From positions 1 to 28,652 of the forward strand of contig JAAXTT010000004.1 in the NCBI GenBank assembly GCA_013336365.1: 28,652 bases of DNA, given 5' to 3'. Shown piece after piece: positions 1 to 7,454 of the stretch. Positions within the stretch are counted from its first letter, which is position 1, and each line of letters opens with the position of its first letter. Both the position numbers and the translations under genes were made by a program. This DNA comes from Peptococcaceae bacterium. Its GTDB lineage: Bacteria > Bacillota > Desulfotomaculia > Desulfotomaculales > Desulfocucumaceae. Under the pieces are notes generated by a model, which saw only the letters and a list, made by a program, of their open reading frames with translations, ran no database searches and was not told the origin of the DNA.

Positions 1-1256
1 CCATATACTGACATACCCCTCATGCCGGAGCGGGTTTTTTCAACCTGGATAGATGCAGCCAGCTCTACTGATCCACCACCCGGAACAACACCATACCTTA
101 TTGCTGACTGGATTGCCGCCGCAGCATCCTTGGCTATCCTCTCTCTTTCTCCTACTACCTCAAGAGTGGCTGCACCTACCAACACAGTGGCAGTGGACTT
201 GCCAACACCATTTTGAATCCACACCTGTTCTAAATGTTCGTCATTATATACTCTTCCTGCTTTACCCAAAAAACCTGCCAGCTGACCGATATCCTTTTTT
301 AGGCCGTTTCTCTTAATAATCCTTGACCCGGTATGTTCAGCAGCTTTTTGAATATCCTTTGAAAGAACTCTTTGAACCACCATAACTCCGGCATCAGTCA
401 ATATTTCCTCAGCAGCAGCACTAACTCCTCGATCCACTAAAACAAGACCAACACCCATTTCAACAACTTTATTAATTCCAGCCTTAAATTCATTCTGAAG
501 CTCCATGTAACGAGCAAATCCCGCTTCGGTAGAGAGTGCCTCATCCTCAAAATCTTCAGGTTCAAGGGCATCGTCAACTACCAATACCTTGATGTCCTTT
601 AGCTCAATCGGCATTTGGCGATTCATTCGTTCCTTACTGAGAATTACTCCTTTAAAAACCTGGTTTTCTGCGCCTTCTTCTGCAACAATAATATCTGACA
701 ACTTGAAGGACTTATCCAAAAGCTTTTCTATTCCAACCATCTCAGCAGCTTTTACCACCAATTCTGCAATGTCCTGTTGTCCTCTGCCGGCAACCAAAGC
801 AACCTGTTTAATAATTGGGTCACTAATATCCTTGACGATTATTGCGCTTTTGTTCATAGCATCAACACCGACTGCTACCCCGGCCCTTAGTCCTTCAATA
901 ACCCTGGCTACCGGAACTCCCCTAGAAACCTGCTCAACTCCACTACCCACAAGGGATCCGGCCAACACTGTCGCAGTGGTGGTGCCATCTCCGATTTCCT
1001 GTTGCTGAGCCTTGGCAATATTTATCAGCATTCTGGCAGCCGGATGATTTGCCTCCATCATTGAAAGAATGGTTACTCCATCATTTGTTATTATCACTTC
1101 ACCAAAGCTATCGACCAACATCGTATCCAAGCCCTTTGGTCCTAGTGTACCCTCAACTGCGGAAGCAATCGCTCTGATTGCGCTGGCGTTTGAAACCAAG
1201 GCAGCCATACGTTCATTTACTTCAGCTCCGCCACTTGCCTGTTGCTTTAAACTCAT
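1..1256 (-). CDS. Group III (archaeal/thermosome-like) chaperonin, partial, 3' end off window
   Basis: ATP-dependent protein-folding chaperonin of the thermosome/TCP-1 type rather than GroEL. About 418 residues from the N-terminus are present; the reading frame is open to the left edge, so the C-terminus lies outside. Visible motifs are LGPKGLDTMLVD near residue 35, NDGVTIL shortly after, the nucleotide-binding GDGTTTATVLAG near residue 85, and VVPGGGSVEL near the edge. These resemble archaeal group II subunits. Bacterial members form group III, described from Carboxydothermus and relatives and often encoded in the hrcA-dnaK operon. The ATG at 1256 is preferred because AAGGGATGG lies upstream at suitable spacing; an in-frame ATG at 1268 would overlap hrcA. 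It follows hrcA with a 2-bp gap, so it should share the CIRCE-controlled transcript. Family certain, exact start less so. Confidence 0.93.
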   Translation of the reverse strand, partial: MSLKQQASGGAEVNERMAALVSNASAIRAIASAVEGTLGPKGLDTMLVDSFGEVIITNDGVTILSMMEANHPAARMLINIAKAQQQEIGDGTTTATVLAGSLVGSGVEQVSRGVPVARVIEGLRAGVAVGVDAMNKSAIIVKDISDPIIKQVALVAGRGQQDIAELVVKAAEMVGIEKLLDKSFKLSDIIVAEEGAENQVFKGVILSKERMNRQMPIELKDIKVLVVDDALEPEDFEDEALSTEAGFARYMELQNEFKAGINKVVEMGVGLVLVDRGVSAAAEEILTDAGVMVVQRVLSKDIQKAAEHTGSRIIKRNGLKKDIGQLAGFLGKAGRVYNDEHLEQVWIQNGVGKSTATVLVGAATLEVVGERERIAKDAAAAIQSAIRYGVVPGGGSVELAASIQVEKTRSGMRGMSVY

Positions 1257-1258
1257 TG

Positions 1259-2302
1259 CTATCGCCATCCCTTAAACATCTTTTCCATAGTAACCGAAAG
1301 ATTTTTTGTCATGTATTCTACGACGCTGATTACCCAGGCGTAGTCCATCCTGGTTGGGCCCAATACTCCAATAGTACCTATCGGCTGTCCATCAACATGG
1401 TAATTTGCCAAAACCATGCTGCATTCCCTGACCTCTTCTCTCTCCATCTCACTGCCAATTCGAACTGCGACTCCCTCACCTGGGTCACTGTTTTCTAAAA
1501 GATTCCTGAGCATATCCTCTTGTTCTAAAAGGCTCAGCAGAGTCTTTACCTTTTCGATATTATGAAATTCCGGTTGATTTAAAATATTTAAAACTCCACC
1601 AAGATAGATTTTGTCTTCCCGGTTGAGAGTCATGCCTTTTTCAATAACATCGATAGAAAGATCGAGTATGTTTTTATGTCTTGACATTTCTGAATATATC
1701 TCTCTCAAAAGAGTTGCCTTGATATTTTCAAAGGTTAAACCACCCAGCTTGGCATTAAGCACATTTGAAATCATATCCAAGTCCACTTGATTAACATCCT
1801 CGGGAACCTCAATAAGATTTGACTGCAACGCCCCTGTATTCATTACAACAATTACCATTGCCTGCTTGACGCTTAGCAAAACCAGCTTAATCTGCTTAAA
1901 AGAGCTCATTTCTATTCTTGGTGTCATAATAACTGCAGTAAATTGGGTCATTTTGGATAGCATATCACCAGTGTTGGATATTACCTCGCCAATTTGATTG
2001 ACCTTATTTTCATAACCTTTATTAACCTTGTTAACCTCAAATAACGAAAGCTTTTTCTTTTCCATCAAAAAATCAACATAATACCTATAGCCCATCTGAG
2101 AAGGTATTCTGCCTGCCGATGTATGAGGCTGCTCTATATATCCAAGCTCCTCAAGATCTGACATTTCATTTCTTATCGTAGCAGGACTCACTCCCAGCTC
2201 ATATCTTCGGGCAATAGTTCTAGAGCCTACCGGCTCTGCTGTTGTAATGAAATCTGTAATTATTGCTAGGAGAACCTGCTGCTTTCGGGCATCCATGGTC
2301 AT
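1259..2302 (-). CDS. hrcA: Heat-inducible transcription repressor HrcA
   Basis: Repressor of class I heat-shock genes that binds the CIRCE operator. The protein has about 347 residues, normal for HrcA. The N-terminal winged-helix segment (about 1-75) carries the typical PVGSRTIARRYELGVSPATIRNEM and GYIEQPHTSAGRIPS stretches. The rest is the GAF-like effector region. An upstream in-frame GTG at 2311 is possible, but AAAGAGGTGG sits 5 bases before the ATG at 2302, which makes that ATG the better start. A perfect CIRCE and a good promoter precede it, so it is autoregulated. A chaperonin gene follows after 2 bp. In most relatives grpE and dnaK follow hrcA; here they could only lie beyond the left edge. 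Confidence 0.97.
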   Translation of the reverse strand: MTMDARKQQVLLAIITDFITTAEPVGSRTIARRYELGVSPATIRNEMSDLEELGYIEQPHTSAGRIPSQMGYRYYVDFLMEKKKLSLFEVNKVNKGYENKVNQIGEVISNTGDMLSKMTQFTAVIMTPRIEMSSFKQIKLVLLSVKQAMVIVVMNTGALQSNLIEVPEDVNQVDLDMISNVLNAKLGGLTFENIKATLLREIYSEMSRHKNILDLSIDVIEKGMTLNREDKIYLGGVLNILNQPEFHNIEKVKTLLSLLEQEDMLRNLLENSDPGEGVAVRIGSEMEREEVRECSMVLANYHVDGQPIGTIGVLGPTRMDYAWVISVVEYMTKNLSVTMEKMFKGWR

Positions 2303-2318
2303 AATTGCCACCTCTTTG

Positions 2319-2345
2319 TTAGCACTCTATGACGCTGAGTGCTAA
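2319..2345 (-). promoter_or_regulatory. CIRCE operator (HrcA binding site)
   Basis: A perfect TTAGCACTC - 9 bp - GAGTGCTAA inverted repeat, identical to the CIRCE consensus. It lies between the hrcA promoter and its ribosome site. HrcA should bind here and repress the hrcA-chaperonin transcript at normal temperature. Confidence 0.98.
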
Positions 2346-2358
2346 CGTGTATAGGTAA

Positions 2359-2387
2359 AAAATAGCACTTGACTAGATTTTTGTCAA
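2359..2387 (-). promoter_or_regulatory. Sigma-A promoter of hrcA operon
   Basis: TTGACA (2387-2382), a 17-bp spacer and TATTTT (2364-2359), just upstream of CIRCE. The start site would fall immediately before or within the operator, so HrcA binding would block transcription. The remaining sequence up to hemW (2388-2552) shows only weak inverted repeats. Confidence 0.8.
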
Positions 2388-2552
2388 GCCACCTTGTTAA
2401 TAAACCGTTTATCCGACAAAAAAAATATAATTTTCCAATAAATATTGAGGTTTTGGAAAAGTCAAACAGGAGAAAAATCGCGGCTGGCTGTGCCAATTTA
2501 TCTTCTACCTAAAGCTGAACTCAGTAGAAGGTTTTTAATGATTATCTGATAT

Positions 2553-3689
2553 CTAAACAAACTCTGAAAAAACCATATTGCCTAAAAGCAATCCTTTTTC
2601 TGTAAGACGAAGGAAGCTTTCCTTCCTCTCCAGCAATCCCAGGTCATTAAGTTTTTCTATCTCTTTTTGAAAAATATTTTCCATTCTATCCCCGAATCTT
2701 ATTTCAAAAGCATCTAAATCTAAGCCCTGAACAAGCCTCAGACCCAGAAAAATTGTTTCCGCTATCTCATCCTTTTTATTGATAGCCTCTTCCTGCTGAA
2801 CAGGACTCGTATTTTTTCTTAATTTATCAACATATAATCCAAGTGAATCATGATTTGAAAACCTTTTTCCCCTAATCGAGGAATGGGCTGCCGGTCCTAA
2901 ACCTAAATAAGAAAAATTATGCCAATAGCGCAGGTTGTGTTGACAGCAAAATTCCGGCTTGGCGAAATTTGAGATTTCATAATGTATATATCCGGCATTA
3001 CTGAGAACTTTCCTAGTCAGATTATACATATCCGCTGCCAAGTCCTCAGAGCAGATTATTATCTCTTTTCTTTCATAGCTTCCGAATAAAGGTGTTCCCT
3101 CTTCTATCTGGAGCCCATAGGCGGAGATATGCTCCGGATTCAATAAAACAAGTTTTTTTAAACAACTGCTCCAATCTTCCAGAGTCTGTCCCGGTATACC
3201 ATAAATCAAATCTACATTAATATTTTCAAAACCTGCGTTTCTTGCCTCCATAAATGAAAGCTCCGCCTGAGAGTAGGTATGGATTCTTCCCAAAAGATTA
3301 AGCAGCTTTCCCTGGCAGCTTTGAAAACCAAGACTTAGCCGATTCACTCCTATTTTTTTCAGACTGACAAGCTTTTTCCACTCTAATGTCCCGGGATTAC
3401 CCTCGACTGTTATTTCAGCGTTAGGCAAAACAGAAAAACAGTCGTAAATTTCTGAAAACAAAAATTCCAGCTGACCTTCGGATAGACAGGTTGGTGTACC
3501 ACCACCGACAAAAATACTTGTCAACTCTTTTTCTTCCTTTGTTAGTAAAGAAGAGTACATTTTAATCTCTAAAGAAATGGCCTCTAAAAATAAATTTATC
3601 TGTTCCTCATTTTTGGGACCGGAAACAAAGCTGCAATATGTACACTTCTTCAGGCAAAAGGGAATATGAACGTAAAGTCCTATTGACAT
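2553..3689 (-). CDS. hemW: Radical SAM heme chaperone HemW (HemN-like)
   Basis: Radical S-adenosylmethionine protein of the HemN/HemW family, 378 residues, the usual HemW length. The 4Fe-4S ligands form CxxxCxxC at Cys12, Cys16 and Cys19 within HIPFCLKKCTYC. The SAM-side motifs VGGGTPT and EGNPGTLE follow, with the HemN C-terminal domain after that. Members of this length were long labelled oxygen-independent coproporphyrinogen oxidase, but those studied act in heme delivery. The ATG overlaps the stop of the upstream 74-residue gene by one base (TAATG), with AAAGGA just upstream, implying translational coupling. Its position after lepA and before hrcA is the common Firmicutes order. Confidence 0.93.
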   Translation of the reverse strand: MSIGLYVHIPFCLKKCTYCSFVSGPKNEEQINLFLEAISLEIKMYSSLLTKEEKELTSIFVGGGTPTCLSEGQLEFLFSEIYDCFSVLPNAEITVEGNPGTLEWKKLVSLKKIGVNRLSLGFQSCQGKLLNLLGRIHTYSQAELSFMEARNAGFENINVDLIYGIPGQTLEDWSSCLKKLVLLNPEHISAYGLQIEEGTPLFGSYERKEIIICSEDLAADMYNLTRKVLSNAGYIHYEISNFAKPEFCCQHNLRYWHNFSYLGLGPAAHSSIRGKRFSNHDSLGLYVDKLRKNTSPVQQEEAINKKDEIAETIFLGLRLVQGLDLDAFEIRFGDRMENIFQKEIEKLNDLGLLERKESFLRLTEKGLLLGNMVFSEFV

Positions 3690-3913
3690 TAATCCTTTTT
3701 AATCCTTTTCTTAAGCTCCGATACCAGCAACTGCTCTCTGGCTGGCTCAGCCAGCCATATTTTAAGTTCTTTCCAAACCTCGTTGCAAAATTCTCCCCTG
3801 GCGCCAATAATTTCTCTTATCGTTATATCAATTATTTTTCGATCCTTTTTATCAAGGGGCTCCAAGTCAGCCTGGGCAATGATTTCCGTCAAATGTCTAA
3901 GATAGCAGCTCAT
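3689..3913 (-). CDS. Small conserved-looking protein coupled to HemW (function unknown)
   Basis: A 74-residue soluble, mostly helical protein starting MSCYLRHLTEII. The frame is open further upstream, but GGAGGTG lies 6 bases before the ATG at 3913, which fixes the start. It has two cysteines: Cys3 in the MSCY start, and one in the GEFCNEVWKELK segment. The C-terminus is basic (ELKKRIKKD). The stop overlaps the hemW start by one base, and lepA lies 50 bp upstream, so it is inside a lepA-x-hemW operon. I recall similar short MSCYxRHL proteins in other anaerobes but cannot confirm this or assign a function. The spaced cysteines beside a radical SAM enzyme would allow metal or Fe-S binding, which is speculation. 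Confidence 0.8.
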   Translation of the reverse strand: MSCYLRHLTEIIAQADLEPLDKKDRKIIDITIREIIGARGEFCNEVWKELKIWLAEPAREQLLVSELKKRIKKD

Positions 3914-3965
3914 ATGGCTCACCTCCGAGATATTATCAATCAAAACTTTTTTCTTAATTTATCCT

Positions 3966-5771
3966 CTAGTCCTTTATTGACAATACTGCCATAAATGCTT
4001 CTTGGGGAATTTCAACATTACCAACCTGCTTCATTCTCTTTTTGCCCTCTTTCTGTTTCTCCAACAGCTTTCTCTTTCTGCTGATATCGCCGCCATAGCA
4101 TTTTGCAAGAACATCCTTGCGTCTTGCCTTTATAGTTTCTCTAGAAATAACCTTATTCCCTATAGCAGCCTGAATAGGAATGTCAAACATCTGTCTTGGT
4201 ATAAGCTGTCTGAGCTTTTCCACCAGCTGGCGACCCCGATTATATGCTTTGTCCCTGTGAACTACAACTGTCAATGCATCCAAAGGGTCTCCATTAATAA
4301 GAATCTCCATTTTAACCAGATTACTATCCATGTAACCTGCGAATTCATAATCTAAAGATGCATAGCCCTTAGTTCTTGACTTTAAATGATCAAAAAAGTC
4401 AAAAATTATCTCGCCCAAGGGGAGCTTATAGGAAAGAAGTACCCTGTTCTCACCCATATATTCCATGTTCTTAAATAAACCCCGGCGATCCTGACAAAGC
4501 TCCATTACTGACCCGACAAAATCCTTGGGCACCATAATAGTAGCTGAAAGATAGGGCTCCTCAGTTTTCACTATTTCCCCAGCAGAAGGCATATGAGTGG
4601 GATTATCTATCTCTATTACCTCCCCGGCGGTGGTGGTTATTCTATACACAACACTGGGGGCTGTAGTTACAAGCTCAAGACCATATTCTCTCTCAAGTCT
4701 TTCCTGGATAATTTCCATGTGCAGCAAACCGAGAAACCCACAGCGAAATCCAAAGCCTAAAGCCTCGGAGGTTTCTGCCTCAAAAATCAATGAGGCATCA
4801 TTAAGCTGCAGTTTTTCCAAAGCATCCCTAAGCTCAACATATTGAACGCTTTCAACTGTATATAAACCACAGTAGACCATCGGAATAGCTTTTCGATATC
4901 CTGCCAACGGCTCTGAAGCTGGATTTGCAGTACTGGTAACCGTATCCCCAACCCGACATTCAGTCACATTTTTAATGCTGGCAGAGATAAAGCCCACCTC
5001 TCCGGTATTCAATGAATCAATAGACATCATGGCCGGACGGAAAACCCCAACTTCATCAACCTCGAAGGTTTTTCCGGTAGCCATCATTAAAACAGAGTCG
5101 CCTTTTTTCAGACAACCCTCAACTACCCGAACATAGGCAATAACTCCCTTATAGGGATCATAGTGAGAATCAAAAATCAACGCTTGAAGAGGTGATTTTT
5201 GGCTTCCCTTCGGCGCCGGAACCTTGTTGACTATCTGTTCCAAAAGCTCTGGGATTCCCAAACCGGTCTTTGCAGAAACCATTACAGCCTCAGAGGCATC
5301 GATACCTATAACATCCTCAATTTCCTTCTTTACCAGCTCAGGATCAGCACTAGGCAAATCAATCTTGTTAATCACCGGAATAATTTCCAAATTATTTTCA
5401 ATCGCCATATAGACATTGGCTAAGGTCTGAGCCTCAATTCCCTGAGCAGCATCAACAACCAGCAAGGCCCCTTCACAGGCTGCAAGACTTCTGGATACCT
5501 CATAGGAAAAATCCACATGGCCGGGGGTATCTATCAGATTAAGCTGATATATTTTTCCGTCCTTGGCAGTATAGCTCAATCTTACTGCCTGCATTTTTAT
5601 AGTGATGCCCCGCTCACGCTCAAGATCCATCTGATCGAGAACCTGTGCTACCATTTCTCGCTGGCTCAATGCCCCTGTGGCTTCCAGCAATCTGTCCGCC
5701 AAGGTTGACTTGCCATGATCAATATGGGCAATTATACAAAAATTTCTAACTCTCTGCTGTTCAGTATCCAT
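3966..5771 (-). CDS. lepA: Elongation factor 4 (back-translocating GTPase LepA)
   Basis: Ribosome-associated translational GTPase of 601 residues, the full family length. The G domain begins near residue 12 with AHIDHGKSTLADRL (G1), followed by DTPGHVDF (G3) and NKIDLPSADP (G4). EF-G-like domains II, III and V follow. The LepA-specific C-terminal domain is recognisable by YGGDISRKRKLLEKQK. GGAGGA stands 8 bases upstream of the ATG. It heads a leftward operon with the 74-residue gene and hemW. In spore formers gpr and spoIIP commonly sit between rpsT and lepA; neither is here. Confidence 0.98.
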   Translation of the reverse strand: MDTEQQRVRNFCIIAHIDHGKSTLADRLLEATGALSQREMVAQVLDQMDLERERGITIKMQAVRLSYTAKDGKIYQLNLIDTPGHVDFSYEVSRSLAACEGALLVVDAAQGIEAQTLANVYMAIENNLEIIPVINKIDLPSADPELVKKEIEDVIGIDASEAVMVSAKTGLGIPELLEQIVNKVPAPKGSQKSPLQALIFDSHYDPYKGVIAYVRVVEGCLKKGDSVLMMATGKTFEVDEVGVFRPAMMSIDSLNTGEVGFISASIKNVTECRVGDTVTSTANPASEPLAGYRKAIPMVYCGLYTVESVQYVELRDALEKLQLNDASLIFEAETSEALGFGFRCGFLGLLHMEIIQERLEREYGLELVTTAPSVVYRITTTAGEVIEIDNPTHMPSAGEIVKTEEPYLSATIMVPKDFVGSVMELCQDRRGLFKNMEYMGENRVLLSYKLPLGEIIFDFFDHLKSRTKGYASLDYEFAGYMDSNLVKMEILINGDPLDALTVVVHRDKAYNRGRQLVEKLRQLIPRQMFDIPIQAAIGNKVISRETIKARRKDVLAKCYGGDISRKRKLLEKQKEGKKRMKQVGNVEIPQEAFMAVLSIKD

Positions 5772-5816
5772 ATAATATATCCTCCTGCCAAGCTTCCCAC
5801 TGTATTACAATGTGAC

Positions 5817-5825
5817 ATTATACCA
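5817..5825 (-). promoter_or_regulatory. Extended -10 promoter of lepA operon
   Basis: TGGTATAAT, an extended -10 element (TATAAT at 5822-5817), about 45 bases upstream of the lepA ATG. No good TTGACA match is found at 17 bp, as is usual for TGn-type promoters. A purine-rich GGGAGGTG upstream (near 5861) looks like a ribosome site but no credible gene follows it. Confidence 0.6.
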
Positions 5826-5915
5826 AAGGAGTTGATAAAAGTCCACAATATGGCTAACACCTCCCTTGCCCAAACACTGTTCTTTCCTGTTGATTTTTTA
5901 TTTGCTTGAATCTAT

Positions 5916-5959
5916 AATTGATCTGTAAGCTTTCCTTAATTGATCTGTAAGCTTTCCTT
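5916..5959. repeat. Perfect 22-bp tandem duplication upstream of rpsT
   Basis: Two adjacent identical 22-bp units (5916-5937 and 5938-5959), each beginning AATTGATCTG and ending in GCTTTCCTT. They lie between the divergent lepA and rpsT genes, directly upstream of the likely rpsT promoter. The rest of the 238-bp intergenic region holds only promoters. Confidence 0.95.
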
Positions 5960-5986
5960 GTATTTTTTTTCTTACTATGATAAAAT
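5958..5986 (+). promoter_or_regulatory. Probable rpsT promoter
   Basis: TTGTAT (5958-5963), a 17-bp spacer and TAAAAT (5981-5986). The implied start site lies very close to the ribosome site at 5998-6005, giving a very short leader. TATGAT at 5976 is an alternative -10. The -35 sits on the edge of the tandem duplication. Confidence 0.4.
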
Positions 5987-6009
5987 AACTCCTGTTGGGA
6001 GGTGAGATT

Positions 6010-6279
6010 GTGCCAAACATTAAATCGGCAGCTAAAAGAGTAAAAATAATCAGCAAGAAAACATTGCGCAATACCGGGCTCAAATCGGCACTAAAGACTT
6101 CAATTAAAAAATTCGATGAATCCTTGGCAGATAGCAATCATGATAGTGCAAAAGCCAAATTGGTTCAAGCATTGATTTCTATTGATAAAGCAGTAACCAA
6201 AGGAATTTTACATAAAAACACTGCAGCCAGAAAGAAATCCCGGCTAACCTTAAGATTAAACAAAAAAATTCAAAGCTAA
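6010..6279 (+). CDS. rpsT: 30S ribosomal protein S20
   Basis: Primary 16S rRNA-binding protein of the small subunit, 89 residues, typical S20 length and very basic. It begins (M)PNIKSAAKRVK, the classic S20 start, and contains HKNTAARKKSRL near the C-terminus, also diagnostic. The start is GTG at 6010, preceded by GGGAGGTGA at good spacing; a TTG at 5995 would lie upstream of the ribosome site and is rejected. It is divergent from lepA and has its own terminator, so it is probably monocistronic. Confidence 0.97.
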   Translation: MPNIKSAAKRVKIISKKTLRNTGLKSALKTSIKKFDESLADSNHDSAKAKLVQALISIDKAVTKGILHKNTAARKKSRLTLRLNKKIQS

Positions 6280-6287
6280 AAATAAAG

Positions 6288-6313
6288 CCACCCTAACTAA
6301 GGTGGTTTTTTTT
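6288..6313 (+). terminator. Intrinsic terminator of rpsT
   Basis: CCACC / GGTGG stem with an 8-base loop, followed by a run of eight T. It starts 9 bases after the rpsT stop codon. Confidence 0.92.
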
Positions 6314-6380
6314 ATGCCATTTTTCGGTTTTTTTCGGCTATATAGTCTATAATCTTATAAAAAGCTATGTTAGGTGAATT

Positions 6381-7454
6381 ATGGACTATTATCTTGAGTT
6401 TCTTGAGGAACTTAAAAACAAAAAAACATACCCGGTCTATCTTTTTTATGGTCAAGAAACCTATCTGCACAGTGAAGCTATCAAAAAAATCAAGTCTTTT
6501 CTGATTTCTGACCACGGAGATAATGAGTTAAGCTTCACTGAGTTGGACGGAGAAGCTATGACTCTCTCAGAGATTGTTTCCCTGGCTGATTCAAGTCCGA
6601 TATTTACCGAAAGGCGATTATTAATAGTCAAAAATATCAAGTCTTTTGAAATTGGCAAAAGAAAATCCTCCCCTGTCCGGGAATCTGAAGATGATGAGAA
6701 CAACCGAGAACCTTCTATAGAAGTTAAATCAGAAGAAAAGGCCTTGATTGAATATCTTCTTTCACCAAATCCGACTACCCATTTAATATTATCTGCCGGC
6801 GAGCAGGTAGATAAAAGAAAAAAAATATTTAGGGAAATTACCAATATAGGCAAGGCAATAGACTTTTCCCTGTTGAATTCCAGCCATCTTAATTCCTGGC
6901 TGAACAAAAAGGCAAAGGAGGCAGGGAAAAAACTTTCTCCCGGAGTTTCAGAAACAATAATAAAACGAACCGGCAACAAACTGGACTCATTATCTGTTGA
7001 GATTAAAAAAATTCTTGCCTATACAGGATCAAAAACCCAAGTCACTCTTACTGACTTAGAGGCAATTACCGTTACTCCTCTTGAAGATAATATTTTTCAT
7101 ATACTTGATGCCATGGGGGAAAGAAAACCTGCAATGGCAATTGCCGGAATAGATGCTTTGATAAAGCAAAAATATCCACCACCTCTCATTTTATCTATGA
7201 TTGCCCGACAAATAAGGCTTATTCTTAAGGTTAAGGACGCTTTGAATTCTGGCAACAATTTTTATGATTTGGCTGCAGCCTTTAAAATAAAACCTTTTGT
7301 GGTAAAAAAAATTGCCAGCCAACAGAAAAACTTCAGTCAGCAGCAATTATTAAAGTCTATTCATTCTCTTCACAATCTGGATGTTTCTATTAAATCAGGA
7401 AATCAGGAATTTATGACCGGCATAAAAATGTATATCCTTGAGACTTTTTACTAA
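6381..7454 (+). CDS. holA: DNA polymerase III delta subunit
   Basis: Clamp-loader delta subunit, which opens the beta sliding clamp. The protein has 357 residues, normal for Firmicutes HolA. The N-terminal AAA+-like domain starts with YPVYLFYGQETYLHSEAI and contains SSPIFTERRLLIVKNIKSF. The C-terminal collar domain has PPLILSMIARQIRLILKVKDAL. AGGTGA lies 5 bases before the ATG. A charged insert near residues 95-118 (RKSSPVRESEDDENNREPS) is probably a flexible loop. Its 3' end overlaps the convergent amidohydrolase gene by 4 bp. holA next to rpsT is a conserved neighbourhood. Confidence 0.95.
   Translation: MDYYLEFLEELKNKKTYPVYLFYGQETYLHSEAIKKIKSFLISDHGDNELSFTELDGEAMTLSEIVSLADSSPIFTERRLLIVKNIKSFEIGKRKSSPVRESEDDENNREPSIEVKSEEKALIEYLLSPNPTTHLILSAGEQVDKRKKIFREITNIGKAIDFSLLNSSHLNSWLNKKAKEAGKKLSPGVSETIIKRTGNKLDSLSVEIKKILAYTGSKTQVTLTDLEAITVTPLEDNIFHILDAMGERKPAMAIAGIDALIKQKYPPPLILSMIARQIRLILKVKDALNSGNNFYDLAAAFKIKPFVVKKIASQQKNFSQQQLLKSIHSLHNLDVSIKSGNQEFMTGIKMYILETFY

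Noticed and set aside
2502..2530. Inverted repeat CTTCTAC/GTAGAAG after hemW as its terminator
   Set aside because: A T run follows only on the plus strand, where no gene ends; on the minus strand, ATAAATT follows, so it is a poor terminator for hemW.
5772..5870. A possible small gene after GGGAGGTG upstream of lepA
   Set aside because: The only frame begins with TTG at an odd distance and runs into lepA out of frame; the composition looks like leader sequence.
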